Shown here: positions 10,347-19,570 of the stretch, one piece after another
Position numbering within the stretch: the first letter of the stretch is position 1
Layout of the letters: each line of letters starts with the position of its first letter
Assembly: GCA_019636385.1 (NCBI GenBank)
Contig: JAHBXT010000001.1
Span: forward strand, 124,001-188,000
DNA from: Pirellulaceae bacterium
GTDB taxonomy: Bacteria; Planctomycetota; Planctomycetia; Pirellulales; Pirellulaceae
Direction: 5' to 3'
Length of the DNA: 64,000 nucleotides
Notes under the pieces: generated by a model
Told to the model about the DNA's origin: nothing
Database searches by the model: none
The model's input: only the letters and a program-made list of their open reading frames with translations
Made by a program: the position numbers and the translations under genes

Positions 10347-11363
10347 ATGAATCGTGATTGCAGGCCAACGAGAACCGCATTCACTCTAGTCGAATTATTG
10401 GTGGTGTTGGCCATTATCGGAATGTTGGTGGGACTGATTTTGCCGGCCGTCCAGGCGGCTCGTGAGGCGGGTCGTTCGACGCAATGTAAAAACAATTTGC
10501 GGCAAATAGCCTTGGCAACTAGCCTGTTTCACGATGCGCACAACGCTTTTCCACCAGCGCGATATCAGCCTCGACCAGGCGATAGTAGTGCCTATGCCTG
10601 TGGGGGCGCAGAGGCGACTTGGCTGGTGCGAATATTGCCTTTCTTGGAACACGCTGCCGCTGAGTCGCAATGGGATTACACGATGCCGTATGCGAGTCAT
10701 TCGGATGCAATTCGCAGTCACGCACCGTCTGTCTATGCCTGCCCCACGCGCCGTGCCACAGGCTCGGTGGGAGCAGGACTCTTGACCGGTGAAACAACAC
10801 AGTGGATCACGCTCCCCTGCGGCTGTAGAGTACCCGTTCGGACGAGCAGCTCCACCCTAGCATCTGGAGCCGTTGGCGATTACGCCGGCAATCATGGCGA
10901 TTTGTCACCTGGAGCTGTCGGTTTGCCTAGCGACTTCTATTACGGGGGAAACGGTTCCGGGGTCATCATTAGCAGTCGAGCGCATTGCCGTGCGACAATG
11001 CCGATGGATTGGGCGGATCGAATTCGAGCGACCGATATTTTGGATGGCCTGAGCAACACCGCGTTGACAGGGGAGATGCATGTACCCCTCGGAAAGCTTG
11101 GCGAATCGGGGTTGGATGCGTTCATTTTCAATGGAGATCACGTATTCAATTCCACGCGTGTAGGCGGACCGACTGTACCTATCGTTACCAACATGCGCGA
11201 CGAGCGCAATGGTTTGGCGGCGTGGGGCAGTTGGCACCCAGGAATATGTCACTTTGCAATGTCCGACGGCAGCCTGCGAGCTATAGCCTCCACGATAGAT
11301 ACCGAATTGCTGGGCAATTTATGCTCCAGAAACGATGGGCAGATTACCGCAGGCCATGAGTAG
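10347..11363 (+). CDS. DUF1559 protein with type IV pilin-like N-terminus
   Basis: This is a planctomycete pseudopilin-like protein of a family with dozens of copies per genome. After a short basic leader it has the prepilin-type cleavage and methylation motif [20 protein letters not shown], followed by [20 protein letters not shown], which is diagnostic for DUF1559. The C-terminus has the usual H-x-G...AMSDGS signature ([17 protein letters not shown]). I chose the ATG at 10347 rather than the in-frame one at 10326: GGAG lies 11 bases upstream and it leaves a normal short leader. The next gene overlaps its end by 8 bases. Function is unknown; surface assembly is assumed from the pilin motif. 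Confidence 0.92.
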   Translation: MNRDCRPTRTAFTLVELLVVLAIIGMLVGLILPAVQAAREAGRSTQCKNNLRQIALATSLFHDAHNAFPPARYQPRPGDSSAYACGGAEATWLVRILPFLEHAAAESQWDYTMPYASHSDAIRSHAPSVYACPTRRATGSVGAGLLTGETTQWITLPCGCRVPVRTSSSTLASGAVGDYAGNHGDLSPGAVGLPSDFYYGGNGSGVIISSRAHCRATMPMDWADRIRATDILDGLSNTALTGEMHVPLGKLGESGLDAFIFNGDHVFNSTRVGGPTVPIVTNMRDERNGLAAWGSWHPGICHFAMSDGSLRAIASTIDTELLGNLCSRNDGQITAGHE

Positions 11364-11871
11364 CAGCAGTTTCTTGTGGCGAGGCCGCAGTACTTTCCGC
11401 CGTTTGGACGACGGAGGCTACCAGAAAAGGCGTATGTACTTCGCCCTCAGCTGTTGGGTACTGAGCTGTTTATCAGGCTGTAACAGCCACCCAGACACCT
11501 ATCCGGTGCAGGGGAAAGTTCTGTTCCCGAGCGGTGCCGCAGTGCGCACCGGTACGGTAGAGGCAAAGTCGCGGCAACATGGACTAAACGCACGGGGCGA
11601 GATTCAACCTGATGGCTCGTTTACACTCTCCACCTTCCGTCCTGGAGATGGTGCCGTGGCTGGAATTCACGATTGCGTTGTCGTTCAATTCGTAGTGGCA
11701 GAGCAACTGGGGACCGTAGGGAGTGCTTTTGGTGTAGTCGATCCCAAACACAATTCCTACAAGACTTCGGGGCTGATGATTGACATCCAGCCGGACACAA
11801 TCAATCAAGTGGTACTACAAGTCAGCGCCTTAGGCGGTAAGGAATTAAAGGAAAAAGACCATCGCCATTAA
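11356..11871 (+). CDS. Small lipoprotein with carboxypeptidase-regulatory-like fold, partner of DUF1559 gene
   Basis: This is a lipoprotein candidate. A hydrophobic stretch ends in the lipobox LSGC (CLSGCNS), followed by about 130 residues beginning [15 protein letters not shown], typical of planctomycete secreted beta-sandwich proteins (transthyretin or carboxypeptidase regulatory type) that sit next to DUF1559 genes. Two starts are possible. ATG 11356 overlaps the upstream stop (ATGAGTAG), which suggests coupled translation but gives a 45-residue pre-lipobox region. ATG 11434 gives a normal leader directly before the hydrophobic stretch and has AAAAGG just upstream. The chosen coordinate uses the coupled start; the later one is equally plausible. 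It ends 10 bases from the convergent DAHP synthase gene. Confidence 0.75.
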   Translation: MSSSSFLWRGRSTFRRLDDGGYQKRRMYFALSCWVLSCLSGCNSHPDTYPVQGKVLFPSGAAVRTGTVEAKSRQHGLNARGEIQPDGSFTLSTFRPGDGAVAGIHDCVVVQFVVAEQLGTVGSAFGVVDPKHNSYKTSGLMIDIQPDTINQVVLQVSALGGKELKEKDHRH

Positions 11872-11881
11872 TATGACACCG

Positions 11882-13225
11882 CTATTTGCGTTGCAATTCG
11901 TCGGCCAGCGCAAAGGCGATTTCCATGGCTTGATCGTAATTGAGTCGTGGGTCGCAGGTCGTGTTGTAGGCGGTATCGAGGTCCTTTTCGCTCAGGCCTG
12001 AAGTGCCCCCTACGCATTCGGTCACATTTTCGCCGGTCAGCTCTAAGTGCGTCCCGCCCAACCACGATCCCAAGCTGCGATGCACGGCAAAGGCGCTGCG
12101 CAATTCGGCCAGGACATCGTCAAAGCGACGCGTCTTTTGACCAGTGGATGCCGACACGGTATTGCCGTGCATCGGATCGCAGACCCATAACACCCGCAGA
12201 CCCGCGCGATTCACGGCATCGACCAATTGTGGTAGCGCAGCTTCAATTCGGTCCTTTCCCAACCTATGAATCAATGTCACGCGTCCCGGCATGTTATCGG
12301 GATTGACGTATCGCACTAAATCGACAACCTGTTCACTGGTGATCGACGGCCCAATCTTGATCCCCAGCGGATTCTGCAAGCCGCGTAGCAGCTCGATGTG
12401 AGCTTCATTGATATCGCGCGTCCGCTCGCCGATCCACGGCATGTGAGTACTCATGTTGTACCAGTTGCCGTCGCGTACACTGGGGCGAATCAAAGCGCGT
12501 TCGTATTCGAGATGCAATGCCTCATGCGATGTAAAAAAATCAACTCGCCGCAGTTCAGGAACTGGGCGATTGGTAATCGACTCGATGAACTCCAGAGCTT
12601 GTCCCAGCGATTGGCAGAGCTGGCGATAGCGCTGATGCTCAGACCTCTCCGACACAAAAGTCAGCTTCCAATATTCGGGGTGATGCAAATCTGCAAAACC
12701 ACCTTCGCTAAGCGCGCGAATAAAATTCAGCGTCAGAGCAGATCGCTCGTAGCCCCGTAACAATTGCTGAGGATCATTGCGTCGGCTCTCCGGCGAAAAC
12801 TCATTGCGATTGATCAAGTCACCACGATACGATGGGAGAGTTAATGCCTGACGCGTCTCGGTATCACTACTGCGCGGCTTGGCGTATTGTCCGGCAATCC
12901 GGCCGATGCGGACCACGGATTGTCGCGAGCCGAAGATCAATACCAGGCTCATCTGCAGCAACACCTTGAGCTTGCTAGCGATGGCCTCGGCTTCGCAGTC
13001 GGCGAATGACTCAGCGCAGTCACCACCTTGCAGGACCCAAGCTTCCCCCTGCTGTGCCAGTGCGATTTGTTCGCGCAGCTTGACAATCTCCCAGCTTGTC
13101 ACCAATGGCGGCAGACGAGCCAATTGAGCTAGCACATCGCGCAGTTCGGTGCGATCTTCATAGTGTGGCTGCTGGCGGGCGGCTTTTGACTTCCACGAGT
13201 CAGGGGTCCAAGCAACTGTCGACAT
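11882..13225 (-). CDS. Class II 3-deoxy-7-phosphoheptulonate (DAHP) synthase
   Basis: This enzyme condenses phosphoenolpyruvate with erythrose 4-phosphate, the first step of the shikimate pathway. The 447 residues match class II (plant/mycobacterial type) in length and motifs: WVLQGGDCAESF near residue 80, RIGRIAGQYAKPRSS with the PEP-binding RxAGQ...KPRS, THMPWIGERTR, a metal-site WVCDPMHGN, and a C-terminal GGTHLELTGENVTEC. The ORF is open for 93 codons further upstream, but the ATG at 13225 has a near-ideal AGGAG five bases before it and starts the conserved sequence (STVAWTPDSWKSK). No regulatory ACT or chorismate mutase domain is fused. Confidence 0.95.
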   Translation of the reverse strand: MSTVAWTPDSWKSKAARQQPHYEDRTELRDVLAQLARLPPLVTSWEIVKLREQIALAQQGEAWVLQGGDCAESFADCEAEAIASKLKVLLQMSLVLIFGSRQSVVRIGRIAGQYAKPRSSDTETRQALTLPSYRGDLINRNEFSPESRRNDPQQLLRGYERSALTLNFIRALSEGGFADLHHPEYWKLTFVSERSEHQRYRQLCQSLGQALEFIESITNRPVPELRRVDFFTSHEALHLEYERALIRPSVRDGNWYNMSTHMPWIGERTRDINEAHIELLRGLQNPLGIKIGPSITSEQVVDLVRYVNPDNMPGRVTLIHRLGKDRIEAALPQLVDAVNRAGLRVLWVCDPMHGNTVSASTGQKTRRFDDVLAELRSAFAVHRSLGSWLGGTHLELTGENVTECVGGTSGLSEKDLDTAYNTTCDPRLNYDQAMEIAFALADELQRK

Positions 13226-13507
13226 AATTCTCCTATGGAACAAGCGTTTAACTGACCCTACAGGCCAAACCGGACAAGATTCCGTGGTTGGCTGATTGTG
13301 GCTGTCGCACAATTCTAGTCGCAAATCGTCAGCTGCGCAAGACATTACAACCGACGTCCGCGCCGATTGAACCTGCAAAATCTGACAAGTCGAGGCAGAT
13401 TGGTAGCTGTCCACGCTCTGGCGCCGGATGAGCCAAATCCCCACCGACCGATGACGGTGGCTACCTGTAAGACCTTGACGGCCACGCAACTTAGAAAGTG
13501 CCAAAAG

Positions 13508-15199
13508 CTATTTGTGTTGGTGGTCTGGCCAGTGCATTGTAAAACTACTGCCCAGCCCTGGCTGTGACTGCACGGTGATGTCTCCTGCATGTTCGCGCAG
13601 TATTTTGAGACTCACCGGTAGCCCAAGTCCAGTGCCGCGAGCACCTTTGGAGCTGTAAAACGGTTGGAAAATACGAGCTAGCTGATCTGCGGGAATGCCA
13701 ATACCATTATCGCTGACAATGATTTTGACTAGCCGCATGGCTCGATCCGCTTCAACTGCAATCGTCACGCTGGGTGCATCAGCCCGAGGCGGCTCGACTG
13801 CGGCGGCAGCATCCACTGCGTTGCCTACAAGATTTAGCAGCGCTCGATGGATGGCTTCGCTATCCATGTGGGCAAATAGCGGCTGTTCGGGCAGATGCAC
13901 CGCCAAGGCGACTCCTAAATCACTTGCGCGGCTGCGCATGATTTCCATGACATCCGTTACAACTTGACTCACATCGCCTAGTGCCAATTCAGGCTGACGG
14001 TCCTTGCTAAAGGACAGCATGTCCAGCACCAAGTTGTTGATGCGCTGCTGGTTCTTCTTCACAATATCCCAGCCTTGAATAACGGGCGGAAAACGGTGGT
14101 GCTTCAAGCCTTCTTCGACCAGATAACTACCACCGCTGATTCCCTGCAGAATGTTCTTCACATGGTGCGATACATTCGCAATGGCTTGTCCCATGGCCGC
14201 CAGGCGTTCCGTTTGCAACATGGCCCGATAAAACTGAGTGTCTTCGATGGCCAGCGCCGCCTGACTGGCAATGGCCATCAATAGCTTGAGATGATGACTG
14301 TCCAGTCGATTGGCAGGGCTACGAAGAGGCAGTTCTCCCGACGGAGTTTCGGTATCGACGTAAATGACCCCCTGTACTCCATAACGCCCGAGCATGGGCA
14401 CACAAATAGCTTCACGTATTCCGAATCCTGCAACACTAGCCGCGGCGTTCCAGCGCGCATCGGCTTGAGCATTGCTGGTGATAACACCTTCGCGATGAAG
14501 CAGCACATGCTCGACGATCGTCCGGCTAATGCGCAGCGACTTTGTACGCTTGGCTAGCGATGATTCGCGGTCTTGCGTACATGCCGGAGTGAGTTCTCCG
14601 GTTTCTTCGTCCTGTAGCATGATGCAACCGCGATCGCATTGGATCCATTGAAAGATCAAAGCCAATACAGTCCGCAACAGTTCGTCGACATCCAGCGTTC
14701 GGTGAATTGCCTCACTGACGCGGAACAACAATTCACCGTAGCTCAATTCCGCCAAGCTAGCCTGACCCGGCGATGAATGGTCGGATGCTATACTAGGTAA
14801 CAGAGCTGCTTGCGGAGCGGCCACCGAACGGTCGCGGATTTGATCGGCTAAGCCTGCGTCAGCCGCTACGATTTCAACCGATTCGATGGCCGGTTCATGC
14901 CCGGCTTTCGTGTCGCGGGTAAAGATCATCAGCGTGCGTCCCAACTGCACGCGATCCCCGCTGTGCAATCGAGTCGAAGTAATGGCCACACTATTTACAA
15001 ATGTGCCATTACTGCTGCCACAATCTGCAATCTGAAACTCCCCGTCGGCCTCCTCGGTGACTTGCGCGTGTTGCCGAGAAACTTCGCTGTCGTGCAATCG
15101 AATCTGATTGCCAGCGTCACGGCCAATCGTGTTCGCTCTACCGGAAAGCGCAAATTGTTGCCCGTGATCAGGACCGCGGATTACAAAGAAAGACGCCAT
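13508..15199 (-). CDS. FHA-GAF sensor histidine kinase
   Basis: This is a cytoplasmic histidine kinase of 563 residues with no membrane segments. Order: FHA domain at ~1-95 (NTIGRDAGNQIRL, SEVSRQHAQ and CGSSNGTFVN, the phosphothreonine-binding loops); a linker; GAF at ~170-325; a dimerisation/H-box region with the phospho-accepting His near 345 in NVSHHVKNILQGI; and HATPase at ~450-560 with N-box LVGNAVDAA, G1 DNGIGIP and G2 GTGLGLPVS. FHA at the front of a histidine kinase implies input from a Ser/Thr kinase pathway. No response regulator is adjacent, so it is an orphan whose partner lies elsewhere. A DUF1501 gene sits upstream on the same strand. Start at ATG 15199 is chosen because it opens the FHA strand directly. 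Confidence 0.92.
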   Translation of the reverse strand: MASFFVIRGPDHGQQFALSGRANTIGRDAGNQIRLHDSEVSRQHAQVTEEADGEFQIADCGSSNGTFVNSVAITSTRLHSGDRVQLGRTLMIFTRDTKAGHEPAIESVEIVAADAGLADQIRDRSVAAPQAALLPSIASDHSSPGQASLAELSYGELLFRVSEAIHRTLDVDELLRTVLALIFQWIQCDRGCIMLQDEETGELTPACTQDRESSLAKRTKSLRISRTIVEHVLLHREGVITSNAQADARWNAAASVAGFGIREAICVPMLGRYGVQGVIYVDTETPSGELPLRSPANRLDSHHLKLLMAIASQAALAIEDTQFYRAMLQTERLAAMGQAIANVSHHVKNILQGISGGSYLVEEGLKHHRFPPVIQGWDIVKKNQQRINNLVLDMLSFSKDRQPELALGDVSQVVTDVMEIMRSRASDLGVALAVHLPEQPLFAHMDSEAIHRALLNLVGNAVDAAAAVEPPRADAPSVTIAVEADRAMRLVKIIVSDNGIGIPADQLARIFQPFYSSKGARGTGLGLPVSLKILREHAGDITVQSQPGLGSSFTMHWPDHQHK

Positions 15200-15345
15200 T
15201 ACACGGTTGCTGAATCAAAAATGTCGTTTTGCGGGGAGGTTCGCGGGGAGCTGCCTTCGCTGGCGCGCTGGACTCGCACTCTACGGTAACAATGGAAATC
15301 AGGACAATTGCACGAAATACTCTGCCGTAGCTTGAGTAACCTACA

Positions 15346-16860
15346 TCAGAACAGCTCCGCAATGGGCATTCCCTGGTCAACGATGTTGCGCGGGCGACCA
15401 CGATGATCCAGGTATTGAGTCTCCAGGGGAACGCCAAAGTAACGATAGATTGTTGAAGCCAGATCGCCGGGCGTTACCGGGCGATGTTTGATGCTACCGC
15501 CGTCAGCCTCCGTGGCTCCAATCACCTGACCATGCCGCAAGCCACCGCCGGCCATCATCATCGACATAACTTGTGGCCAATGATCGCGCCCGTCTGTGCT
15601 CTGTTGCGTTCCGATCTGCGGCGTCCGCCCGAACTCGCCCATCGCAATGATCAATACGTCTTCCAGTCGCCCACGACGCTCCAAATCGTTGACCAATGTC
15701 GTAAACAAGTGGTCAAACAACGGCAGCAGTGGCTTCAGACCTTTTGATATGCCGCCATAGGGCGGAATGTTGTCGCCGTGAGTATCCCACGTTCCACTGG
15801 CGGTATGGTAACTGAGGTCCAATGTTACAAAAGACACACCGGCTTCCACCAAACGCCGAGCCAGCAGAGCTTGTTGGCACCACAAATGCTGGCCATACTG
15901 CTGGCGCACGTCGGCTGGTTCGAGCGACAGGTCAAAGGCCTGTCGAGCCCGCTGGCCCACCAACATGTCGATTGCTTGTTGGTGATAGGCATCCATCGCT
16001 TGCATCGTCCCGATATTGTCCAATTCACGGCGAAGCGAATCTAAGTCACCCAACAATTGTCGTCGATCGGACATACGTTGAAAATCCAGTCCACCGACGG
16101 GCTGAAATAGCTCTCCTCCACTGACACGCCCCGAATCTTTTCCAACCTGATCATAAATCGGTAATCGAGCCGCCTGATTACCTTGGAACGGTCCGTACTG
16201 CTGCCCGAGCGCGCCCGCAAATGCGATATGCGAATTCGAGCGATAAAACCCCACATAAGGCGGCATACCAGGCTGGTTCGCACCATGGTGTTTGGCCACG
16301 ATCGAGGCGATGGCCGGATAGGTGGATGCCTCGGCGTTGACCCGTGGTTCAGCATCCAAATTTGCCGTTTGAAAGACCATGTTCGGCTCATGGTTGCTGA
16401 ATCGCGCATCCACCGAACGAATCAGCGTCAGCCGATCCATCATCGCGGCTTGCAACGGCAGGTGCTCGCAAATCTGTACACCTGGCAACTTCGTTGAAAT
16501 GACGCCAAACGGCCCTCGATTCTCCACCGGTCGCAGTGGCTTGGGGTCCCAAGTATCAATATGGCTGGGGCCACCGGTCATCCACAGCAAAATCAGGCTC
16601 TTGTTGGAAGCCCTGCTAGCTGACGCCGCCGAGGCGCGCTGCGCCAGCAAGTGAGGTAGCGAAAGACCTGCGACGCCTGCCAAGCTGGCTTTGAGCATAT
16701 TCCGACGCGACCGGCACACCAGCCCCTCGGGCATCAGCGGCGTCCAGGAGCTGAACGCATGGTGGTGAGGTACATGTTGAGGCTGCATCGGCGGCGTTTC
16801 TATTTTGTATAGCGACTCATCGGCCAGCACATTGATACCATTTTTCGGAAGAAGCTGCAA
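15346..16860 (-). CDS. DUF1501 secreted protein, orphan copy
   Basis: DUF1501 proteins are exported, sulfatase/alkaline-phosphatase-fold-like proteins abundant in planctomycetes. A twin-arginine-type leader is visible (CRSRRNMLKASLAGVAGLSL). The family landmarks follow: LLWMTGGPSHIDTWDPKP, then a central [17 protein letters not shown] and IIAMGEFGRTP, and near the end DLASTIYRYFGVP. The longest frame begins with TTG at 16860, preceded by AGGG; the first ATG in frame is at 16785 with a poor ribosome site, so the start is uncertain by 25 codons. Unlike the other two copies in the window it has no neighbouring cytochrome/DUF1549 gene; its neighbours are the FHA kinase and a PDZ protein. Biochemical function is unknown. 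Confidence 0.9.
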   Translation of the reverse strand: MQLLPKNGINVLADESLYKIETPPMQPQHVPHHHAFSSWTPLMPEGLVCRSRRNMLKASLAGVAGLSLPHLLAQRASAASASRASNKSLILLWMTGGPSHIDTWDPKPLRPVENRGPFGVISTKLPGVQICEHLPLQAAMMDRLTLIRSVDARFSNHEPNMVFQTANLDAEPRVNAEASTYPAIASIVAKHHGANQPGMPPYVGFYRSNSHIAFAGALGQQYGPFQGNQAARLPIYDQVGKDSGRVSGGELFQPVGGLDFQRMSDRRQLLGDLDSLRRELDNIGTMQAMDAYHQQAIDMLVGQRARQAFDLSLEPADVRQQYGQHLWCQQALLARRLVEAGVSFVTLDLSYHTASGTWDTHGDNIPPYGGISKGLKPLLPLFDHLFTTLVNDLERRGRLEDVLIIAMGEFGRTPQIGTQQSTDGRDHWPQVMSMMMAGGGLRHGQVIGATEADGGSIKHRPVTPGDLASTIYRYFGVPLETQYLDHRGRPRNIVDQGMPIAELF

Positions 16861-16966
16861 ATCGCCCTGGCTATTCTACAGCATGTTTCAGTGGCATGTT
16901 TGCTTATCCGCCGGTTGGAAACGGCCGAACTGACCAACCGCCCTTCAAACAGTCTATCCATCTGGC

Positions 16967-18199
16967 TCAATCTCGTAACGAACGCAAGATGCTGTCCAGT
17001 TGCTGGCGGGTTTCTGCAAGTTTCGCATGCACGGACGCCAATTCCTTCTGCAGTCGGTCTATCTCCGCCTGCATTTCCAGTTCGCGCGGCGAGAATGCAT
17101 CGCTAGGCGGCCCCGGCGTTTGGGGTTCTGCAGTCGAAATGGTGGCGGCGATTGGCGCAGGCAATAGGTCGCTAGTTGCTGGGGCAACCTCTGTGGGAGA
17201 TGTAGCCTTAGCAGCCTTGCTTGACTTTGTCGGACTGCCTAAAGGTCTAGCAGACAGGCGGCGCGGTAGCGGTGTCGGTTGTGGCTGCGGCGGACTGCCT
17301 AAAATCAACTCGCGACTCATTCGAGTTACACCACGATAGACGACAATCGTTGTCCGATCGCCAGGTCGCGAACCATCCAACCAATTCTGAAAGTCGTTGG
17401 CTGTTTCGATGGCTAAGCCACCTACTTCGACAACTGCGTCCCCAGCCTGTAGACCGGCGCGCCCTGCGGGCGAGTCTGGGCTGACCTGCGTGACGGCCGC
17501 CCCGCGATAAGCGGCAACTCCAAATTGTGCGCGAAACGATTCAGTCAAGTCGTGCAAAACCAAACCGACCCAGGCGGTCGTGCTGGTCGGCTGCTCAGCG
17601 TCGCGAGCCAGTTGCCGTCCCACTTCAGCATTGACCAGAACGGCAGTCAATTCCAGGCTGCGTCCGGCGCGGTTCACTAGAAACGTGGCAGCCTGACCGG
17701 GTTGAGTCATACTCAGTCGCCCAGCCATGGCCGCGATATTCTCAATGGCAAACCCGTTGATTCCTAGTATTCGATCGTCCACTTCAAATCCCGCCTTCCA
17801 TGCTGGTGAATCACGCGTTACACCAGACACGCGCACTCCCACACCACCACCAGACACTGCTTCGGCCTGCAATCCTAGATATACCCGTGGCGTCTGAGCA
17901 GTCGATGATTTTTCCCGAACCTCGGCGCGAGCACTTTCGCCGCTTACTGGATTCGACTCCGAAGTTTGTTCACCAGCAACAGCTTGCTGGTCGGCAGTGC
18001 TCTGTGGTTGCCCGTCCCCAACTTCGTTGGACGCAGAATCTGCTTTCAGTAGCTGCGATAGTGCATCAAGGTTCTGTGCACTAGTTGCGGAGCTCATACT
18101 CCACGCCACCAACACTGCAAGCCATGACAACATCCACCGCCCGTTGCGCAAGCCGCCTACGCTCCATGCGACGTTGTTCTTGGTCACCAGTAACTTCAC
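16967..18199 (-). CDS. Exported protein with two PDZ domains and C-terminal coiled coil
   Basis: This 410-residue protein has a membrane-spanning or signal segment at ~25-50 ending SSATSAQ. A spacer rich in Ser/Gln/Glu leads to two PDZ domains at ~135-215 (SPAWKAGFEVDDRILGING) and ~240-330 (SPAGRAGLQAGDAVVEVGG), a Pro/Ala-rich spacer, and a final coiled coil (ELEMQAEIDRLQKELASV onward). No protease domain is present, so it is not a DegP-type enzyme. It is probably a periplasmic scaffold or adaptor. The reading frame runs to a TTG at 18337, but GTG 18199 has GGAG eight bases upstream and precedes the signal segment closely, so I prefer it. It is divergent from the GNAT gene, with about 160 bases between starts. 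Confidence 0.8.
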   Translation of the reverse strand: MKLLVTKNNVAWSVGGLRNGRWMLSWLAVLVAWSMSSATSAQNLDALSQLLKADSASNEVGDGQPQSTADQQAVAGEQTSESNPVSGESARAEVREKSSTAQTPRVYLGLQAEAVSGGGVGVRVSGVTRDSPAWKAGFEVDDRILGINGFAIENIAAMAGRLSMTQPGQAATFLVNRAGRSLELTAVLVNAEVGRQLARDAEQPTSTTAWVGLVLHDLTESFRAQFGVAAYRGAAVTQVSPDSPAGRAGLQAGDAVVEVGGLAIETANDFQNWLDGSRPGDRTTIVVYRGVTRMSRELILGSPPQPQPTPLPRRLSARPLGSPTKSSKAAKATSPTEVAPATSDLLPAPIAATISTAEPQTPGPPSDAFSPRELEMQAEIDRLQKELASVHAKLAETRQQLDSILRSLRD

Positions 18200-18358
18200 T
18201 TCTAAATCTCCGTTATTCGCAGAACCCGTAAGCGACGCGCGCAGACAAGCGCTGTTACAATCGTATATTCTATACGGTGCATCACCGTCTGTCGCAACTA
18301 ATATGATGCGAGGATGACTTCCGTTTGAAATACGCAACTTCCGAGACGAGCCTTCGCC

Positions 18359-19288
18359 GTGACAGTTGGTAACACGAACGAACTCGAACTACAAACGGTA
18401 GCTCAGAAGGGGCTCGATGATTTCTTCGTCTGGGTGCATCCCCACGCCGATGCCGACGACTTGCAGACGATACGCACTGAATATCTGCTGCGGCAGCGCA
18501 TTGCTCCTCTGCCACCGCCCGTTGAAGTTTGCCAGGCAGGTCAGCGGTTGGCAGGGGGCTATTTTAGTGGCCTGCCAGGAGGGCTGGCGATTCTGGGAGC
18601 GGTACGGGCGCTGAGTAATCACGAGCCGTTAGGTAGCTGGTGTCTCACAGCCTTGGTCCGGCAATTATACGAATTGCAACCGACGATGCTCGTCCAGGCC
18701 GCCATCGACTGTGATGACGCAGCCAGCCATCACATGTTGAGCGCTGCCAAGTTTTGGTCGCCAACCTGCGTCGATCAATTGTGCTATTCGTGGAGTTCAC
18801 TTACGGAACCAGCGCCTTCGTCGATTGAGTTCTCTCAGCATCGCTGGTCACCGGCAAGTCGATTGAGCAGTCGGCGGTTTGCACAATTGCTTGGCCAAAC
18901 ATTCCACAACACGCTGGACTGTCCCGAACTGAACGGGCTGCGGAGTGATCGAAATGTGTTGGCATCGTTCTTGGTAGATCGTAGATTTCGAGCATCACGC
19001 CTTTGGGAGGTGCTGTGGGATGGCCAGCAACCCATCGGGTGCCTACTGCTGTGTCCCCACCGCGACGGATTGGTTGAATTGTTGTATACGGGCCTCGTTC
19101 CTGCCGCGCGTGGAAAAGGACTGGGAAAATTGCTGGTTCAGCGTGCTCTAGAAGTTTCGCGAGCATGTGGTGCGACCAGTCTTGCCTTGGCAGTCGATGT
19201 GCGCAATAGCCCAGCCATCGCCATGTATCAGCGCAGCGGTTTCATGGCTTTTCGGCGACTGCGGGTCTATCTGGCACCTGGCGCTTAA
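18359..19288 (+). CDS. GNAT family N-acetyltransferase
   Basis: The C-terminal half (~165-305) is a GNAT domain. Acetyl-CoA motif A is visible as LVPAARGKGLGKLLVQRAL, followed by a typical NSPAIAMYQRSGFMAFRRL. The N-terminal ~160 residues are weakly conserved in appearance and may be a degenerate second GNAT fold, since a PAGGYFSGLPGG-like loop and paired-domain length (309) fit double-GNAT proteins. The start is GTG at 18359; no better ATG opens the frame. The acceptor substrate cannot be predicted. It is divergent from the PDZ gene, so both promoters lie in 18200-18358. Confidence 0.82.
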   Translation: MTVGNTNELELQTVAQKGLDDFFVWVHPHADADDLQTIRTEYLLRQRIAPLPPPVEVCQAGQRLAGGYFSGLPGGLAILGAVRALSNHEPLGSWCLTALVRQLYELQPTMLVQAAIDCDDAASHHMLSAAKFWSPTCVDQLCYSWSSLTEPAPSSIEFSQHRWSPASRLSSRRFAQLLGQTFHNTLDCPELNGLRSDRNVLASFLVDRRFRASRLWEVLWDGQQPIGCLLLCPHRDGLVELLYTGLVPAARGKGLGKLLVQRALEVSRACGATSLALAVDVRNSPAIAMYQRSGFMAFRRLRVYLAPGA

Positions 19289-19455
19289 TGAGAGTTGCTC
19301 AGCAAGATAGCGCAGCACCGCGACGCACCTGAGATCTACTTTTCGTCGCCTAGGACGTGCGGCCAGTTCGCAGCTGCGGCTCTCGCGGTGGGCTCGTTGG
19401 GTTTCCACCGCCGGGCGATGGTGGCTTGCTTCAAGCGCCGTTCACGTAACGTGTC

Positions 19456-19503
19456 AAAAAAACTAGGCCGAGGGCTGCTGTCTTAAACAACAGCCCTCGG
19501 CCT
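19456..19503 (-). terminator. Rho-independent terminator of the TolC-like gene
   Basis: A perfect 13-bp stem (19465-19477 with 19491-19503, AGGCCGAGGGCTG and its complement) has a 13-base loop and, read on the minus strand, is followed at once by seven U (A-run at 19456-19462). It lies about 70 bases past the stop of the minus-strand TolC-like gene. On the plus strand there is no U-run, so it does not serve the GNAT gene. Confidence 0.9.
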
Positions 19504-19570
19504 CGGTGAAGTGCCCCCCAGCACTCATTCACACCGTCATGCTGAATTATGAACTCTAAGGGTCGGCAGG

